Shown piece by piece: positions 1-10,091 of a stretch of 64,000 nt of DNA (within the stretch, counting starts at the first letter, position 1; each line of letters begins with the position of its first letter). The stretch lies in contig JAQWFQ010000026.1 of assembly GCA_029238665.1 (NCBI GenBank), forward strand, positions 62,001 to 126,000, in the 5' to 3' direction. The position numbers were made by a program, and so were the translations under genes. This DNA comes from Crocinitomicaceae bacterium. GTDB taxonomy: Bacteria; Bacteroidota; Bacteroidia; Flavobacteriales_D; Crocinitomicaceae. The notes beneath the pieces were generated by a model. It searched no databases. It had not been told where the DNA came from and saw only the letters and a list, made by a program, of their open reading frames with translations.

Positions 1-701
1 ACTTGACGAACGTATTCAATGATGCCTCCTTCGAGTTGAAAAACATTCTTAAATCCTTTGTGTTTATAGTAAGCACTTGCTTTTTCACAACGAATACCTC
101 CAGTACAGTACATGACTAAGTTTTTATCCTCTTTATGCTCTTTTAAATCTTCTTCAATGATGTCTAGTGAATCTCTAAACGTATCAACGTCTGGGGTAAT
201 CGCTCCTTCAAAATGACCAATTTCACTTTCGTAGTGATTTCGCATATCAACAAGAACCGTATTTTCTTTTGCGATGATTTCGTTAAAATCTCTTGCTTTT
301 AAGTGTGTACCTATGTCGGTTACATCAAATGTTTCGTCATTTAAACCATCTGCAACAATTTTATCCCTAACCTTCACTTTGAGTTTTAGAAATGATTTGT
401 TGTTCTGTTCAATTGCTATGTTTAGACGTACATCTTCTAAAAATGAAATTGTATCTAAATGTGATTTGAATTCTTTAAATCGAGTTGCGGAAACAGATAT
501 TTGGGCGTTGATCCCTTCATTGGACACGTAGGTTCGACCAAGAACGTCTAAATTGTTCCAAGCAATAAAAAGGGTATCTCTAAATACTTGAGGGTTTCCA
601 ATTTGATGGTACTGATAAAACGAAATTGTTAGGCGGTTTTGACCTGCTTCATCAATTAATTTCGCTCTTTCATCAGCACTTAGTTTATTATACAGTTGCA
701 T
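1..701 (-). CDS. trhO: tRNA uridine(34) hydroxylase TrhO (rhodanese family), 3' part outside window
   Basis: Read from the minus strand starting at the ATG at 701 and running off the left edge, so the C-terminus is missing. The visible protein (about 233 residues) has the N-terminal acylphosphatase-like region of the YceA/TrhO family and a rhodanese domain whose active-site loop CTGGIRCEKA is visible near the end, with the catalytic Cys at about residue 200. Known members hydroxylate U34 of certain tRNAs with O2 and prephenate-derived cofactors, a step toward ho5U/mo5U. It stands alone, with its own -7-like motif at 733-740. Identification is firm; the exact substrate tRNAs are inferred from the family. 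Confidence 0.9.
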   Translation of the reverse strand, partial: MQLYNKLSADERAKLIDEAGQNRLTISFYQYHQIGNPQVFRDTLFIAWNNLDVLGRTYVSNEGINAQISVSATRFKEFKSHLDTISFLEDVRLNIAIEQNNKSFLKLKVKVRDKIVADGLNDETFDVTDIGTHLKARDFNEIIAKENTVLVDMRNHYESEIGHFEGAITPDVDTFRDSLDIIEEDLKEHKEDKNLVMYCTGGIRCEKASAYYKHKGFKNVFQLEGGIIEYVRQ

Positions 702-732
702 GCTATATATGTTTTAAGTGTAATAATTAAGG

Positions 733-740
733 CAAAGATA
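733..740 (-). promoter_or_regulatory. Candidate Bacteroidota -7 element upstream of trhO
   Basis: On the minus strand this reads TATCTTTG, a full match to TAnnTTTG, 32 bases upstream of the trhO ATG. There is no TTG at the ideal 19-base distance, so only the -7 half is supported. Confidence 0.4.
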
Positions 741-763
741 GGAAGAAAAATCAGAAGGATTAT

Positions 764-1315
764 TTACCGAAATACAACCTTTCTAAAAACGATGGTAATA
801 AATATGCTATTCATTGTTGTTAATAATAACATTGCTAACATGGATACAGTCATTGTTGAAAGTGGACTGTAGAACCCACGTGGACCTTGAATCAGTTGAC
901 TATAGATCTCATCTTTCGTCATTACCTCAAAGGCCTCATTTGATTTTTTCACCTTGGCGAAATCAATTGGATTATCGATCATTTTTTGAATACCAACTTC
1001 TGCTTCTGCAATTTGGTGTTCATTAAAACCAGGATCAATTTGAGCGTAGTAAAAGAAGATGAAAATACTAACCAGTACAGCGTAAGGAACTCCAGCCGAC
1101 ATTGCATTTTTAATGTCTCGAAGTGCATTTCCAACTTCAGTGTCTTGAAGTTTTTGTTTGTACAAACCTATGGTTATAGCCAATAGTAAACAGAATATGT
1201 TAACCATTACAGCGGGAACCACATTGTATGGAAAAGCTTCTGTGAAAAAGAAAATCATTTTAATGATCATCCAAATTAGCGCAAAAAATATTCCTGTTTT
1301 AATTGTAACCTTCAT
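764..1315 (-). CDS. DUF4199 family membrane protein
   Basis: 183 residues with hydrophobic segments near residues 5-25, 33-52, 75-93 and 155-178, and a charged loop between the third and fourth. The overall pattern (TM hairpin, third TM, an extracytoplasmic loop rich in Glu/Lys, last TM) matches the DUF4199 family, which is common in Bacteroidota and has no established function. It lies 9 bases downstream of rho on the same strand and may be co-transcribed with it. It could be misassigned to another small membrane family, but the membrane topology itself is clear. Confidence 0.75.
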   Translation of the reverse strand: MKVTIKTGIFFALIWMIIKMIFFFTEAFPYNVVPAVMVNIFCLLLAITIGLYKQKLQDTEVGNALRDIKNAMSAGVPYAVLVSIFIFFYYAQIDPGFNEHQIAEAEVGIQKMIDNPIDFAKVKKSNEAFEVMTKDEIYSQLIQGPRGFYSPLSTMTVSMLAMLLLTTMNSIFITIVFRKVVFR

Positions 1316-1324
1316 GGTCTAGCT

Positions 1325-2995
1325 TTAGCTATTCATTGTGATAAGAAACTCTTCATTTGATTCCGTACTGCTCATACGGTCTTTAATAAATTCCATGGCT
1401 TCAACTGGGTTCATGTCTGCAATAAACTTACGCAATACCCATATTCGTTGAAGTATATCTTTATTCATTAATAAATCTTCTCTACGTGTCCCTGATGATG
1501 TGATGTCAATTGCAGGGTAAATTCTACGATTAGAAATTTTACGATCGAGTTGAAGTTCCATATTACCTGTTCCTTTGAATTCCTCAAAAATAACCTCATC
1601 CATTTTAGATCCTGTTTCGGTTAATGCAGTAGCGATTATTGAGAGAGAACCTCCATTCTCAATTTTACGAGCAGCTCCAAAGAAACGTTTTGGTTTATGT
1701 AGTGCGTTTGCATCTACACCACCAGATAATACTTTCCCAGATGCTGGAGAAACAGTGTTGTATGCTCTTGCTAAACGTGTAATCGAATCAAGCAATACAC
1801 AGACATCATGACCACATTCAACCATGCGTTTTGCTTTTTCAAGCACCATGTTTGCTACTTTAACGTGTCTGTCAGCAGGTTCATCAAATGTAGAAGCAAT
1901 TACTTCAGCGTTTACAGAGCGTGCCATGTCTGTAACCTCTTCAGGGCGTTCGTCAATTAGAAGTACAATTAAATATGTTTCAGGATGATTTGCGGCAATG
2001 GCATTTGCAACATCTTTAAGTAACATTGTTTTTCCCGTCTTTGGTTGGGCTACAATCATACCACGTTGCCCTTTACCAATAGGGGCGAATAAGTCCATTA
2101 CACGTGTAGACAAAGTCTCTTGCGCATGGCCTGTTAATTTGAATTTTTCATCTGGGAAAAGCGGTGTCAAATATTGGAAAGGAACACGATCTCTAATGTA
2201 TGAAGGTGGCCTCCCGTTAATTGATTCAACTTTTACTAGTGGGAAAAATTTCTCTCCCTCACGAGGAGGGCGAATTGTTCCGACGACTGTATCTCCTGTT
2301 TTTAGTCCAAATAGTTTAACTTGACTTTGAGATACGTAGATGTCATCAGGAGAAGAAAGGTAGTTGTAATCAGATGATCTTAAAAAACCATAACCATCTT
2401 GCATTACTTCTAAAACTCCTTCGGCGGTAACAATACCGACCAAGTTGTACATTTCCTCTTCTTCTTTTGTTGGGCGTCTATCGTTTTGATTTCTATTCGA
2501 GTTTTTATTCCCGTTGTTTCGATTGTTATTGTTGTTTCGGTTGTTGTTCCGATTATTGTTGTTATTTCGGTTATTGTTATGATTCCGTGCCTCTTTATCT
2601 TTTACGGGTGCTTGCGTCGTTTTTGAATCGTTTGAATCGTTTACATTTTTTTCAATGCTTTTCGATGGTGCATTTTCTTCACTTACCTTTTTAGCGGAAA
2701 CCTCTTGCAATGTCTCTGTTTTATCGATCGTAGTTTTTGCTTCGATAACCTTGGTTTCTGGTGTGGCTTCTACTTTTTCTTCAGGTTGAGGGGCGTCAGC
2801 CGTTGCCATAACTTTTTTGCGTGTTCTTTTACGCTTAGGTTTGTTATCATCATCATTGTTTTCAGATGTTGATTCGTTTGAAAGTGAAGCGACTAAGTCT
2901 GCTTTTTTCATTGATTGAAACCCCTCAACTCCTGAGGATTTTGCAATATCTTTAAGCTCAGCAATTTTCTTGCTTTCTAGTTCGTTTTTATCCAT
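1325..2995 (-). CDS. rho: Transcription termination factor Rho with Asn/Arg-rich insert
   Basis: 556 residues, against about 420 in E. coli. Order: Rho_N (SAP-like) domain at about 4-40; an acidic/basic disordered stretch; a run almost wholly of Asn and Arg at about 140-170; the cold-shock RNA-binding domain at about 185-265 ([13 protein letters not shown]); and the RecA-type ATPase core with Walker A (QPKTGKTML) and Walker B ([16 protein letters not shown]). Rho loads on nascent RNA and terminates transcription as a hexameric ATPase. Long disordered inserts are typical of Bacteroidota Rho; in Bacteroides thetaiotaomicron such a region has been linked to phase separation. The gene is followed closely by a DUF4199 gene. 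Confidence 0.97.
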   Translation of the reverse strand: MDKNELESKKIAELKDIAKSSGVEGFQSMKKADLVASLSNESTSENNDDDNKPKRKRTRKKVMATADAPQPEEKVEATPETKVIEAKTTIDKTETLQEVSAKKVSEENAPSKSIEKNVNDSNDSKTTQAPVKDKEARNHNNNRNNNNNRNNNRNNNNNRNNGNKNSNRNQNDRRPTKEEEEMYNLVGIVTAEGVLEVMQDGYGFLRSSDYNYLSSPDDIYVSQSQVKLFGLKTGDTVVGTIRPPREGEKFFPLVKVESINGRPPSYIRDRVPFQYLTPLFPDEKFKLTGHAQETLSTRVMDLFAPIGKGQRGMIVAQPKTGKTMLLKDVANAIAANHPETYLIVLLIDERPEEVTDMARSVNAEVIASTFDEPADRHVKVANMVLEKAKRMVECGHDVCVLLDSITRLARAYNTVSPASGKVLSGGVDANALHKPKRFFGAARKIENGGSLSIIATALTETGSKMDEVIFEEFKGTGNMELQLDRKISNRRIYPAIDITSSGTRREDLLMNKDILQRIWVLRKFIADMNPVEAMEFIKDRMSSTESNEEFLITMNS

Positions 2996-3204
2996 TGATA
3001 AAGTCTAAAAAAAATATTCTGATATATAAATGTCATTAGGGAAATTTCGCGAAATGCGATCGAAGCGTGATTCGATATGCAATATTAATAAATTTCTTTA
3101 AACTCACAAATATCAAATCTGTATTGTTTTTAACATACGCCTGTTTGTTATGGTTGGCTATCTTTTAGTTGTTCTTTTTTTGATTGAATTGTTATCTTCA
3201 CAAC
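2996..3204. other. Divergent intergenic region between rho and the GltP-type symporter
   Basis: 209 bases, strongly AT-rich, holding the starts of two divergent genes. TATCTTTT at about 3160 and TATCTTCA just before the symporter ATG are weak -7-like sequences for the plus strand. No hairpin, ORF or repeat was seen. Confidence 0.4.
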
Positions 3205-4608
3205 ATGGGAAAACTAGCTTTACATTGGAAAATACTTATAGCAATGGCTTTGGGTGTTATTTGGTCTTTGATTTCAGGCGCTTATGGCTTGAATGGTTTT
3301 ACGTCAGATTGGATTGATCCTTTTGGGACGATCTTCATTAACATCTTAAAGTTTATAGCCATACCATTGGTTTTGTTTTCTATTGTTACCGGTGTTTCGG
3401 GGTTAGGAGACCCTTCTCAGTTAGGGAGAATGGGGGCTAAGACATTAGGGCTTTACCTCATAACTACCGTGTTTTCTGTCTCAATGGGGCTAGTTATTGT
3501 AAACGTTTTTGTTCCTGGGGCAAATTCAAATAAGGATACGAAAATTACGCACCGTTTAGAGTATGAAGTGTGGGCGCATGACAACAATATTGAAGTAAAA
3601 GATGGTCGGAATGTAATGGCTACTGTTGGTGAAAAAGAATTGGCTGAAATTCGCGTTAAGTTGAACTCTGATATGGATACCGAGGCATATCAGAAAATGT
3701 CTCAGAAGAATACCCAGAAGAATGCCAATAAGAGTCAAGGTCCTTTGCAGCCTTTGGTAGATATGGTTCCAAGTAACCTTGTTCAGGCATTGGGGAATGG
3801 AAAGCTTATGCTTCAGGTAATCTTTTTCGCCTTGTTTTTTGGTGTTGCAATAATAATGATGCCTAAAGATAAAACAGCGTCTGTTCGTGGTTTTTTTGAC
3901 GACATGAATGAAGTTTTTGTTAAAATGGTTCACATTGTAATGAATTTTGCTCCATTCTTTGTCTTTTGTTTAATGGCCGGTGTGTTAGCTAAATCTGCTG
4001 ATACACTTAGTGAATTGATGGATATTTTTATTCAGTTAGGTTTTTATGCATTAATTGTTTTTGGAGGTTTAATGGCGATGCTTTTTGGGTTTTATCCGCT
4101 GTTACTTAAGGTTTTTGGTGTTAAAATTGGTTACCGTGAGTTTTTTAGAGGAATGAGCGCCGCTCAGTTTCTTGCTTTTTCCACAAGTTCATCTGCAGCA
4201 ACATTACCTGTAACAATAGAGTGTGTCAATGAGAATTTAAAGGTTCCGGAAAAGGTGAGTGATTTTGTACTGCCTATTGGTGCTACGGTAAATATGGATG
4301 GTACGTCCTTGTATCAAGCCGTTGCTGTGATCTTCTTGGCTCAATACCATGATGTTGATTTAAGTATGATGCAACAGCTGGGAATTGTCGCAACGGCTAC
4401 TTTGGCTTCAATTGGAGCGGCAGCAGTACCCAGTGCGGGGTTAATTATGCTTATGATTGTCTTGGATTCGATTGGCTTAAACCCGCTTTGGGTGGCAATT
4501 GTATTTCCAGTTGATCGAATCTTAGATATGTGTAGAACAGTAATTAATGTTACAAGTGATGCTACCGTATCGGCGATTATAGCAAAGAGTGAAAAGTTGA
4601 TGGATTAA
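3205..4608 (+). CDS. Dicarboxylate/amino acid:cation symporter (DAACS family, GltP-like)
   Basis: 467 residues from the ATG at 3205; a TTG seven codons upstream is possible but adds nothing recognisable. Features of the GltPh/EAAT fold are visible: about eight membrane helices, the Ser-rich HP1 hairpin (FSTSSSAATLP), the NMDGT motif of TM7, HP2 (GAAAVPSAGLIML), and the TM8 segment with MCRTVINVTSDA carrying the conserved Asp/Arg/Asn. The family imports glutamate, aspartate or C4-dicarboxylates with Na+ or H+. A hydrophilic insert of roughly 80 residues sits after the third TM (about residues 100-185), larger than in many homologues. The stop overlaps the stop of the convergent TonB receptor pseudogene by four bases. 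Confidence 0.92.
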   Translation: MGKLALHWKILIAMALGVIWSLISGAYGLNGFTSDWIDPFGTIFINILKFIAIPLVLFSIVTGVSGLGDPSQLGRMGAKTLGLYLITTVFSVSMGLVIVNVFVPGANSNKDTKITHRLEYEVWAHDNNIEVKDGRNVMATVGEKELAEIRVKLNSDMDTEAYQKMSQKNTQKNANKSQGPLQPLVDMVPSNLVQALGNGKLMLQVIFFALFFGVAIIMMPKDKTASVRGFFDDMNEVFVKMVHIVMNFAPFFVFCLMAGVLAKSADTLSELMDIFIQLGFYALIVFGGLMAMLFGFYPLLLKVFGVKIGYREFFRGMSAAQFLAFSTSSSAATLPVTIECVNENLKVPEKVSDFVLPIGATVNMDGTSLYQAVAVIFLAQYHDVDLSMMQQLGIVATATLASIGAAAVPSAGLIMLMIVLDSIGLNPLWVAIVFPVDRILDMCRTVINVTSDATVSAIIAKSEKLMD

Positions 4609-7008
4609 AATAGAATTCGATATTGAACCAGGGGTAAAAATCCCGTTTGATAGATGGTTAATATTTCACCTGTTTTTTCATTGTATTTTTGCTGAAATAC
4701 ATTTTTTTGACTGGTTACATTTTGAAAATCCATTGCAAGTTCTTGCGTCATTTTAGATTGAATTATTTTTAATGCTAATCGTGTGTTGAGCTTTGTGTAT
4801 GGTTTAAATTGCCCTTCATTTACGTTGTTTAAATCCCTTACTTCTTCACCTGTGATAATGGATTCGTTGAGTAGGATAGGGGTGTACCTTCCTCCACCAT
4901 TCATTACAAATTTCACATCTGCAGCAATAGCAATAATGGGCTTAGCTTTCCCTTTTTTAGTTAACGGTTTTTTTGCTTTGAATCGGTATTCATAACCTGC
5001 GAGAACATTTGATGTGAAATTTCCGTTAAAGCTAGAGTTTCGCTCAATTCCGTCACTGCCCTTGTACTTTGATTCAAAGAGTGAGCCATTGAACATAAAA
5101 TAAAGTCCTTTGTCCATTCGCTTTTCAATTGTTAGTTCTACACCATAGTTAGTTCCTGAACCTTCGTTGACTAGTGAGTCTGGTATTGCTGAATAATACT
5201 CAGCACCAAAATTTAATGTAGAGTATGCGGAAGCAAAGCGTTGAACAGGAACATTGTGTATTAGCTGGCCATAAAGTTCTGTTTTAAAATGAATGCCATT
5301 ATTGAAGTAAAGATCATAGCCGATTACACCGTGTTGACTTTTGGTAAATTCTAGCTTGTTGTTCGATAAGATCGACTGATTAGGAACGATTTGGTTTTCT
5401 TGGTAGTAAACCTCTAAGGGTTGCATTTGACTGTGGTAGCCATAAGAGGCAGATATACGGTTGTTTTTATTGATGTTCCATGCTATTCCAAGACGAGGTT
5501 CTATGTTGTTTTGGTTGTCGATGAGTAGTTGTTGGTAGTGCAAACCTCCATTCAGTGTTATGTTGTCTGTGATTTTATACTGATAAGAGATGTAGGGTCT
5601 TAGTAGTCCTGTGTTTCCTTTTGTGTCATGTACTTTAATAAAGGTGTTTAGGTCTTGGTGATAAATACTATCGGTTAATGTGAAGAAGAATAAGTCAAAA
5701 AAGACCCCTGCTTTTATGTAGTGCTTGGAATTTAATTTGTTTGTGTAATGTACAGCTGTAGTTTGTCTTCCTTGCAGTCCATTTTTCATGTAGTTTGTGA
5801 ATGGGTTTTGTAGGTTGTGGTCTAAAGTGTCATTTTGTAACCTGTTTGTTGCGGCTTGAACTGCAACGGTAAGTTTTAAAAAGCTCTTCGTATTAAGTCG
5901 TTTTTTTATGATTTACACCAATAAACCCGGTGTGTCCTGAAAAATAAGTGTCGTCGCTTCCGTTGGCATAAAGGTCTTCTCCTTGAATTGTGTTTTAGGC
6001 TAAAAGCTCAACCTCACTTATGCCCCCAAGTCCAAAAATCGTTGTTAAACTATTTTTTGTTGGAATGTTTATTTTGAATGTTGCATCTTGGTGTTTTGGT
6101 ATAGACGATGATCCAAATTTGATTCCCATCAGGCTTAGCAATTTTAAAGCTGAATAACGATAGTTAATAGCAAAGGACGCCTTTGAGTTTTGAGAAAAAG
6201 GGCCCTCTACCATTCCTTCAAAACCATTAAATCCCATTTGAGCCAAAAATTCATACTTCTGGTTGTTCCCATTGCGTAAGTGTAGGTCAAAGACACCTGC
6301 ATTTGCATTGCCATATTCTGCAGGGAACGCACCTGTAAGAAAGTCTGATTTAGCTAACATGTTTGGGTTAATCATACTTACGGGGCCTCCGGTTGTACCA
6401 AAATTTGCAAAATGATTTGGATTAGGAATGTCTACACCTTCTAAACGGTATAGTACCCCCGTTGGTGAGTTGCCCCTCACAATAATATCATTCCTGGAAT
6501 CATCAGCCCCTTGAACTCCTGCAAAGTTTTGTGCCATTCTAGCAACATCCCCAAGGCTTCCTGCATAACGTTGCGATTCTTCAATAGAGAATGATCTTGA
6601 GCTGTTTGTTACAAGGTCGTTTACGAGTTTGTCTTGTTTACTTGCTTTTACATTTATTGCACCTAGGTTCTTAACGTAGTCAACCATTTTAACTTCAAGG
6701 TTAAGTTCTTTGGTTAATACTTCTAAGTTTGAAATAATAATTGGTTTGTAGCCGTAGTATGTGACCTGAATAGAATGTCGACCAACAGGGATGTTAGCTA
6801 GTTTAAACTGACCATCGTAATCAGTTAAAACCCTCTTTAGAGGATTGGTGTTTAAAAGAACCACTTTTGCACCTATTATTGGCTCTTCAGAGAGTTCGTC
6901 AATTACAGATCCGCGAATCGTTCCCGTTATTTCTTGACTGTAAGCTGAAGTGATAAATAATATTGAAAAACAGAGGAGAAACAGTTTCATGCATTTGATT
7001 TTCATCAA
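4605..7008 (-). pseudogene. TonB-dependent receptor, broken by a nonsense codon and a frameshift
   Basis: The N-terminal piece (7008-5995) has a signal peptide, a CarboxypepD_reg-like domain (about 27-105) and a TonB plug (about 125-230), then stops at TAA (5997-5995). The same frame continues past that stop for 33 more codons (NTIQGEDLYANGSDD...) to a run of seven A on the coding strand (plus 5901-5907). Removing one A joins this to the frame of the C-terminal beta-barrel piece (NTKSFLKLTVAVQAATNRL..., open to 4605). The whole span is 2404 bases, one more than 801 codons, which fits a single-base insertion. Intact relatives import large ligands across the outer membrane. Two separate lesions suggest a real pseudogene; the homopolymer alone could be a sequencing error, but the TAA could not easily be. 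Confidence 0.85.
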
Positions 7009-7059
7009 AAGTATTGATTATTCCTCTTGAAGCTTTTTCATTGGTAGATTTTATTTAGC

Positions 7060-9837
7060 CTAAAATTTTTCTTTTAGGTGTTTCCCAGTGAAACTCTCCT
7101 TGCAGTTTACAAGATCTTCTGGACTTCCTTCGAATAGAATTGTCCCTCCTTTTACTCCTCCTTCAGGCCCTATGTCGATAACATGATCAGCACATTTGAT
7201 AACGTCCAGATTGTGTTCTATAATGATGATTGAATGACCTACTTGGATTAACTCGTTAAAGGCTATTAGCAGTTTATTTACATCGTGAAAGTGTAGTCCT
7301 GTTGTAGGTTCATCAAAGATAAATAGAGTAGGTTTACTTCTAGTACCTTTCGCTAAGAATGACGCTAGTTTTATTCGTTGGGATTCACCGCCACTTAATG
7401 TGCTTGAAGATTGCCCAAGTTTTAAGTACCCCAGGCCAACGTTAACTAAAGGTGTTATTTTAGAAACAATCTTTTCTTCAGTTTTACCTGGTTTTGATTG
7501 GAAAAAATCCAACGCAGTTTGAATGTCCATATTGAGAATGTCGGATATGGATTGATTGTGAAACTGAATGTCAAGTGTTTCTGATTTGTAGCGTGTTCCG
7601 TTACATTGTTTACAGCTTAAGTGAACATCTGCCATAAATTGCATACCAACAGTAATTACACCATCGCCTTCGCAGACTTCACAACGACCACCATCTACAT
7701 TGTAGCTAAAAAAACCAGGTTTATACCCTCTAGTTTTAGCTAAAGGAAGGCGCGCAAATAAATCCCGGATATCATCAAATGCTTTAACGTAAGTAGCAGG
7801 ATTACTTCGAGATGATTTTCCTATCGGGTTTTGATCAACAAATTCAACGAGTTGAACGTGTTGCATGTCTCCTGAAAACGAGTTGAATTCACCTTGTTTG
7901 TCTCCATAGATCTCTAATGCTTTCTTAACACAGGGCAGTAGTATTTCTTTTACTAAGGTTGATTTCCCAGACCCACTAACGCCTGTTACGCAAACAAGGC
8001 TGTGTAATGGGAAGTTTACATCAATGTTTTTTAAATTATTTTGTCTTGCCCCCGTAATGGTGAGTTTGTTTTTTGACACTCTTCTTCGCTTCGGGACAGG
8101 AATGACTGTTTTGCCATTTAAATAGTCAGCTGTTAGGCTGTTTGTTGCTTTAATTAATTTTTTGTGATCACCTTGAAAAACAATCTCACCACCAAACACT
8201 CCTGCCATTGGACCAATGTCTAAAATTTCATCAGCTGCTTCCATTATGTCTTGTTCATGTTCTACAACAATCACCGTGTTTCCAACATCACGTAACGATT
8301 TTAGTACAGAAATTAATCGTTTGGTGTCTTTGGGGTGCAGTCCAATTGAAGGTTCGTCTAATATATACATAGACCCGACCAAACTACTCCCAAGTGAGGT
8401 AGCTAAGTGGATTCGTTGAGATTCTCCTCCAGATAAAGAGTTTGAGTGTCTGTTTAATGTAAGGTAGCCAAGTCCAACCTCTTTTAGAAAATGTAAGCGG
8501 TTGGTTATTTCTGGAAGAATACGCTTCGTTATTTGCCTGTCGTGTTTATTGGGTTTTAAATTTTCAAAAAAATGAAGAGCATCTTCAATTGGCATTAAAA
8601 CGATGTCCGAAATACACTTGTTTTCAATTTTCACGTAGTTGGTGTCTTTGCGTAGTCGTGTGCCTCTACAGTCGTGACATTCTGTTTTTCCACGATAACG
8701 AGAAAGCATTACACGGTATTGGATCTTGTATGATTTTTTTTCTACAAAATCAAAAAACTGACGGATCCCTTTTACCTGTTTGTTGCCATTCCATAGTAAG
8801 TCTAGTTCGATGTCGGTAAGATTGTTAATGGGCCTGTGGATAGGGAAGTCATAGTCTACAGCTTTGTCTATGAATTTGTGCATGTGTGCACTCATTTTTT
8901 CTCCTTTCCAAGGTGTAACAGCACCTTCAAATACGCTGATATTTTTGTTGGGGATGACTAAGTTTGGGTCAACTCCGATAACCATCCCAAACCCTTCACA
9001 TTTTTTACATGCCCCAAAAGGGTTGTTGAAGGTAAAGAAGTGCTCGTTCGGTTCTTGAAAGGACATACCATCCAATTCAAATTTATTTGAGAAATCATAT
9101 GTTGTTTTAGATGAAACTACATGTATTAGACATGTTCCATTTCCCTCTATGAATGCAAGGTTGATAGAATCTCCATACCTCGATACATTATCTTCATCAC
9201 TAAAATTTGTACTTATTCTATCAATAATTAGGTGTGCTTTTTCAATCCCTTTTGGTGTCTCTTTGATAAGGTCTTCTATTAGGTGTGTTTCGTTGTTTAA
9301 AAACATACGTACATACCCTTGTTGCTTTAAAAGCTCAAGTTTTCGTTCAACCCCATAGTTTTTTAAATCTGAAAGGGGGGATAGGATTAAACACTTGTTG
9401 CCTGTATCAAGTTTTCGCAGTAAATTTATTACGTCTGTGACAGAATGTTTTAAAACCTCATTTCCTGATATTGGGGATATTGTTTTACCGATACGTGAAA
9501 ATAGAACCTTTAAATAGTCATAGATTTCAGTGCTTGTACCAACGGTTGATCGTGGGTTGTTTGATGTGACTTTTTGTTCAATGGCAATTGCCGGAACAAT
9601 CCCTTTTATGTAGTCGGCTTCAGGTTTGTTTAGTTTTCCAAGAAATTGCCGCGCATAAGAAGATAGGCTTTCTATGTAGCGTCGCTGACCTTCTGCAAAC
9701 AAGGTGTCAAAAGCAAGCGATGACTTCCCCGAACCTGACAAGCCTGTAATGACCGTGAATTTCCCGTGAGGTATCTTTACGTCGATTTTTTTTAGGTTGT
9801 GCATTCTTGCACCTTTTATTTCGATATGCTTTTGCAT
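7060..9837 (-). CDS. uvrA: Excinuclease ABC subunit A
   Basis: 925 residues, normal for UvrA. Two ABC ATPase halves are visible: Walker A GLSGSGKSS at about 32-40 and GVSGSGKST at about 625, and two LSGGESQRI signatures. The zinc modules (CKKC...CHDC in the first half, CEVC...CKQC in the second) are present. The small N-terminal zinc site of proteobacterial UvrA is replaced here by an ISPISGNEV segment. UvrA scans DNA for helix distortions and loads UvrB in nucleotide excision repair. It is a single gene facing away from the sigma factor gene; no uvrB or uvrC is in the window. Confidence 0.97.
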   Translation of the reverse strand: MQKHIEIKGARMHNLKKIDVKIPHGKFTVITGLSGSGKSSLAFDTLFAEGQRRYIESLSSYARQFLGKLNKPEADYIKGIVPAIAIEQKVTSNNPRSTVGTSTEIYDYLKVLFSRIGKTISPISGNEVLKHSVTDVINLLRKLDTGNKCLILSPLSDLKNYGVERKLELLKQQGYVRMFLNNETHLIEDLIKETPKGIEKAHLIIDRISTNFSDEDNVSRYGDSINLAFIEGNGTCLIHVVSSKTTYDFSNKFELDGMSFQEPNEHFFTFNNPFGACKKCEGFGMVIGVDPNLVIPNKNISVFEGAVTPWKGEKMSAHMHKFIDKAVDYDFPIHRPINNLTDIELDLLWNGNKQVKGIRQFFDFVEKKSYKIQYRVMLSRYRGKTECHDCRGTRLRKDTNYVKIENKCISDIVLMPIEDALHFFENLKPNKHDRQITKRILPEITNRLHFLKEVGLGYLTLNRHSNSLSGGESQRIHLATSLGSSLVGSMYILDEPSIGLHPKDTKRLISVLKSLRDVGNTVIVVEHEQDIMEAADEILDIGPMAGVFGGEIVFQGDHKKLIKATNSLTADYLNGKTVIPVPKRRRVSKNKLTITGARQNNLKNIDVNFPLHSLVCVTGVSGSGKSTLVKEILLPCVKKALEIYGDKQGEFNSFSGDMQHVQLVEFVDQNPIGKSSRSNPATYVKAFDDIRDLFARLPLAKTRGYKPGFFSYNVDGGRCEVCEGDGVITVGMQFMADVHLSCKQCNGTRYKSETLDIQFHNQSISDILNMDIQTALDFFQSKPGKTEEKIVSKITPLVNVGLGYLKLGQSSSTLSGGESQRIKLASFLAKGTRSKPTLFIFDEPTTGLHFHDVNKLLIAFNELIQVGHSIIIIEHNLDVIKCADHVIDIGPEGGVKGGTILFEGSPEDLVNCKESFTGKHLKEKF

Positions 9838-10091
9838 AAATATCCTTTAGTGTGTAGAAATAGTCAGTTAAAATTAATCAATAATTGAAAAAGACAGCTG
9901 CTTTTTTAACCTTTGTTTTGCTCGAATGTATTGCGGGTTTAGGTTGATTTTACGTGATTGAAATTTGGAATCCCAGATAGAAATTGTATATTGCCATTAG
10001 TTATTCATTTAAACACGCGGTGCCTATAGCATAAATTTACTTTTAAACACAGTTTGATTTAATTACAATTCAACTATTTAAATAGTAAGTT
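9838..10091. other. Divergent intergenic region between uvrA and the ECF sigma gene
   Basis: 254 AT-rich bases. A TTTG (about 10050) followed after about 18 bases by TATTTAAA is a weak promoter candidate for the sigma factor gene. No ORF, hairpin terminator or repeat was found. Confidence 0.35.

Noticed and set aside
2500-2590. Possible CRISPR-like or tandem DNA repeat in rho
   Set aside because: The repetition is coding (Asn/Arg codons in frame), without regular spacers.
2467-2694. Tyr/Cys/Phe-rich open frame opposite the Asn/Arg-rich part of rho
   Set aside because: It is the reverse reading of the low-complexity AAY/CGN codons of the Rho insert.
9890-9915. Hairpin with T-run upstream of uvrA (CAGCTG then TTTTTT)
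   Set aside because: The six-base palindrome has no loop and cannot form a stable stem; it lies between divergent genes where no terminator is needed.
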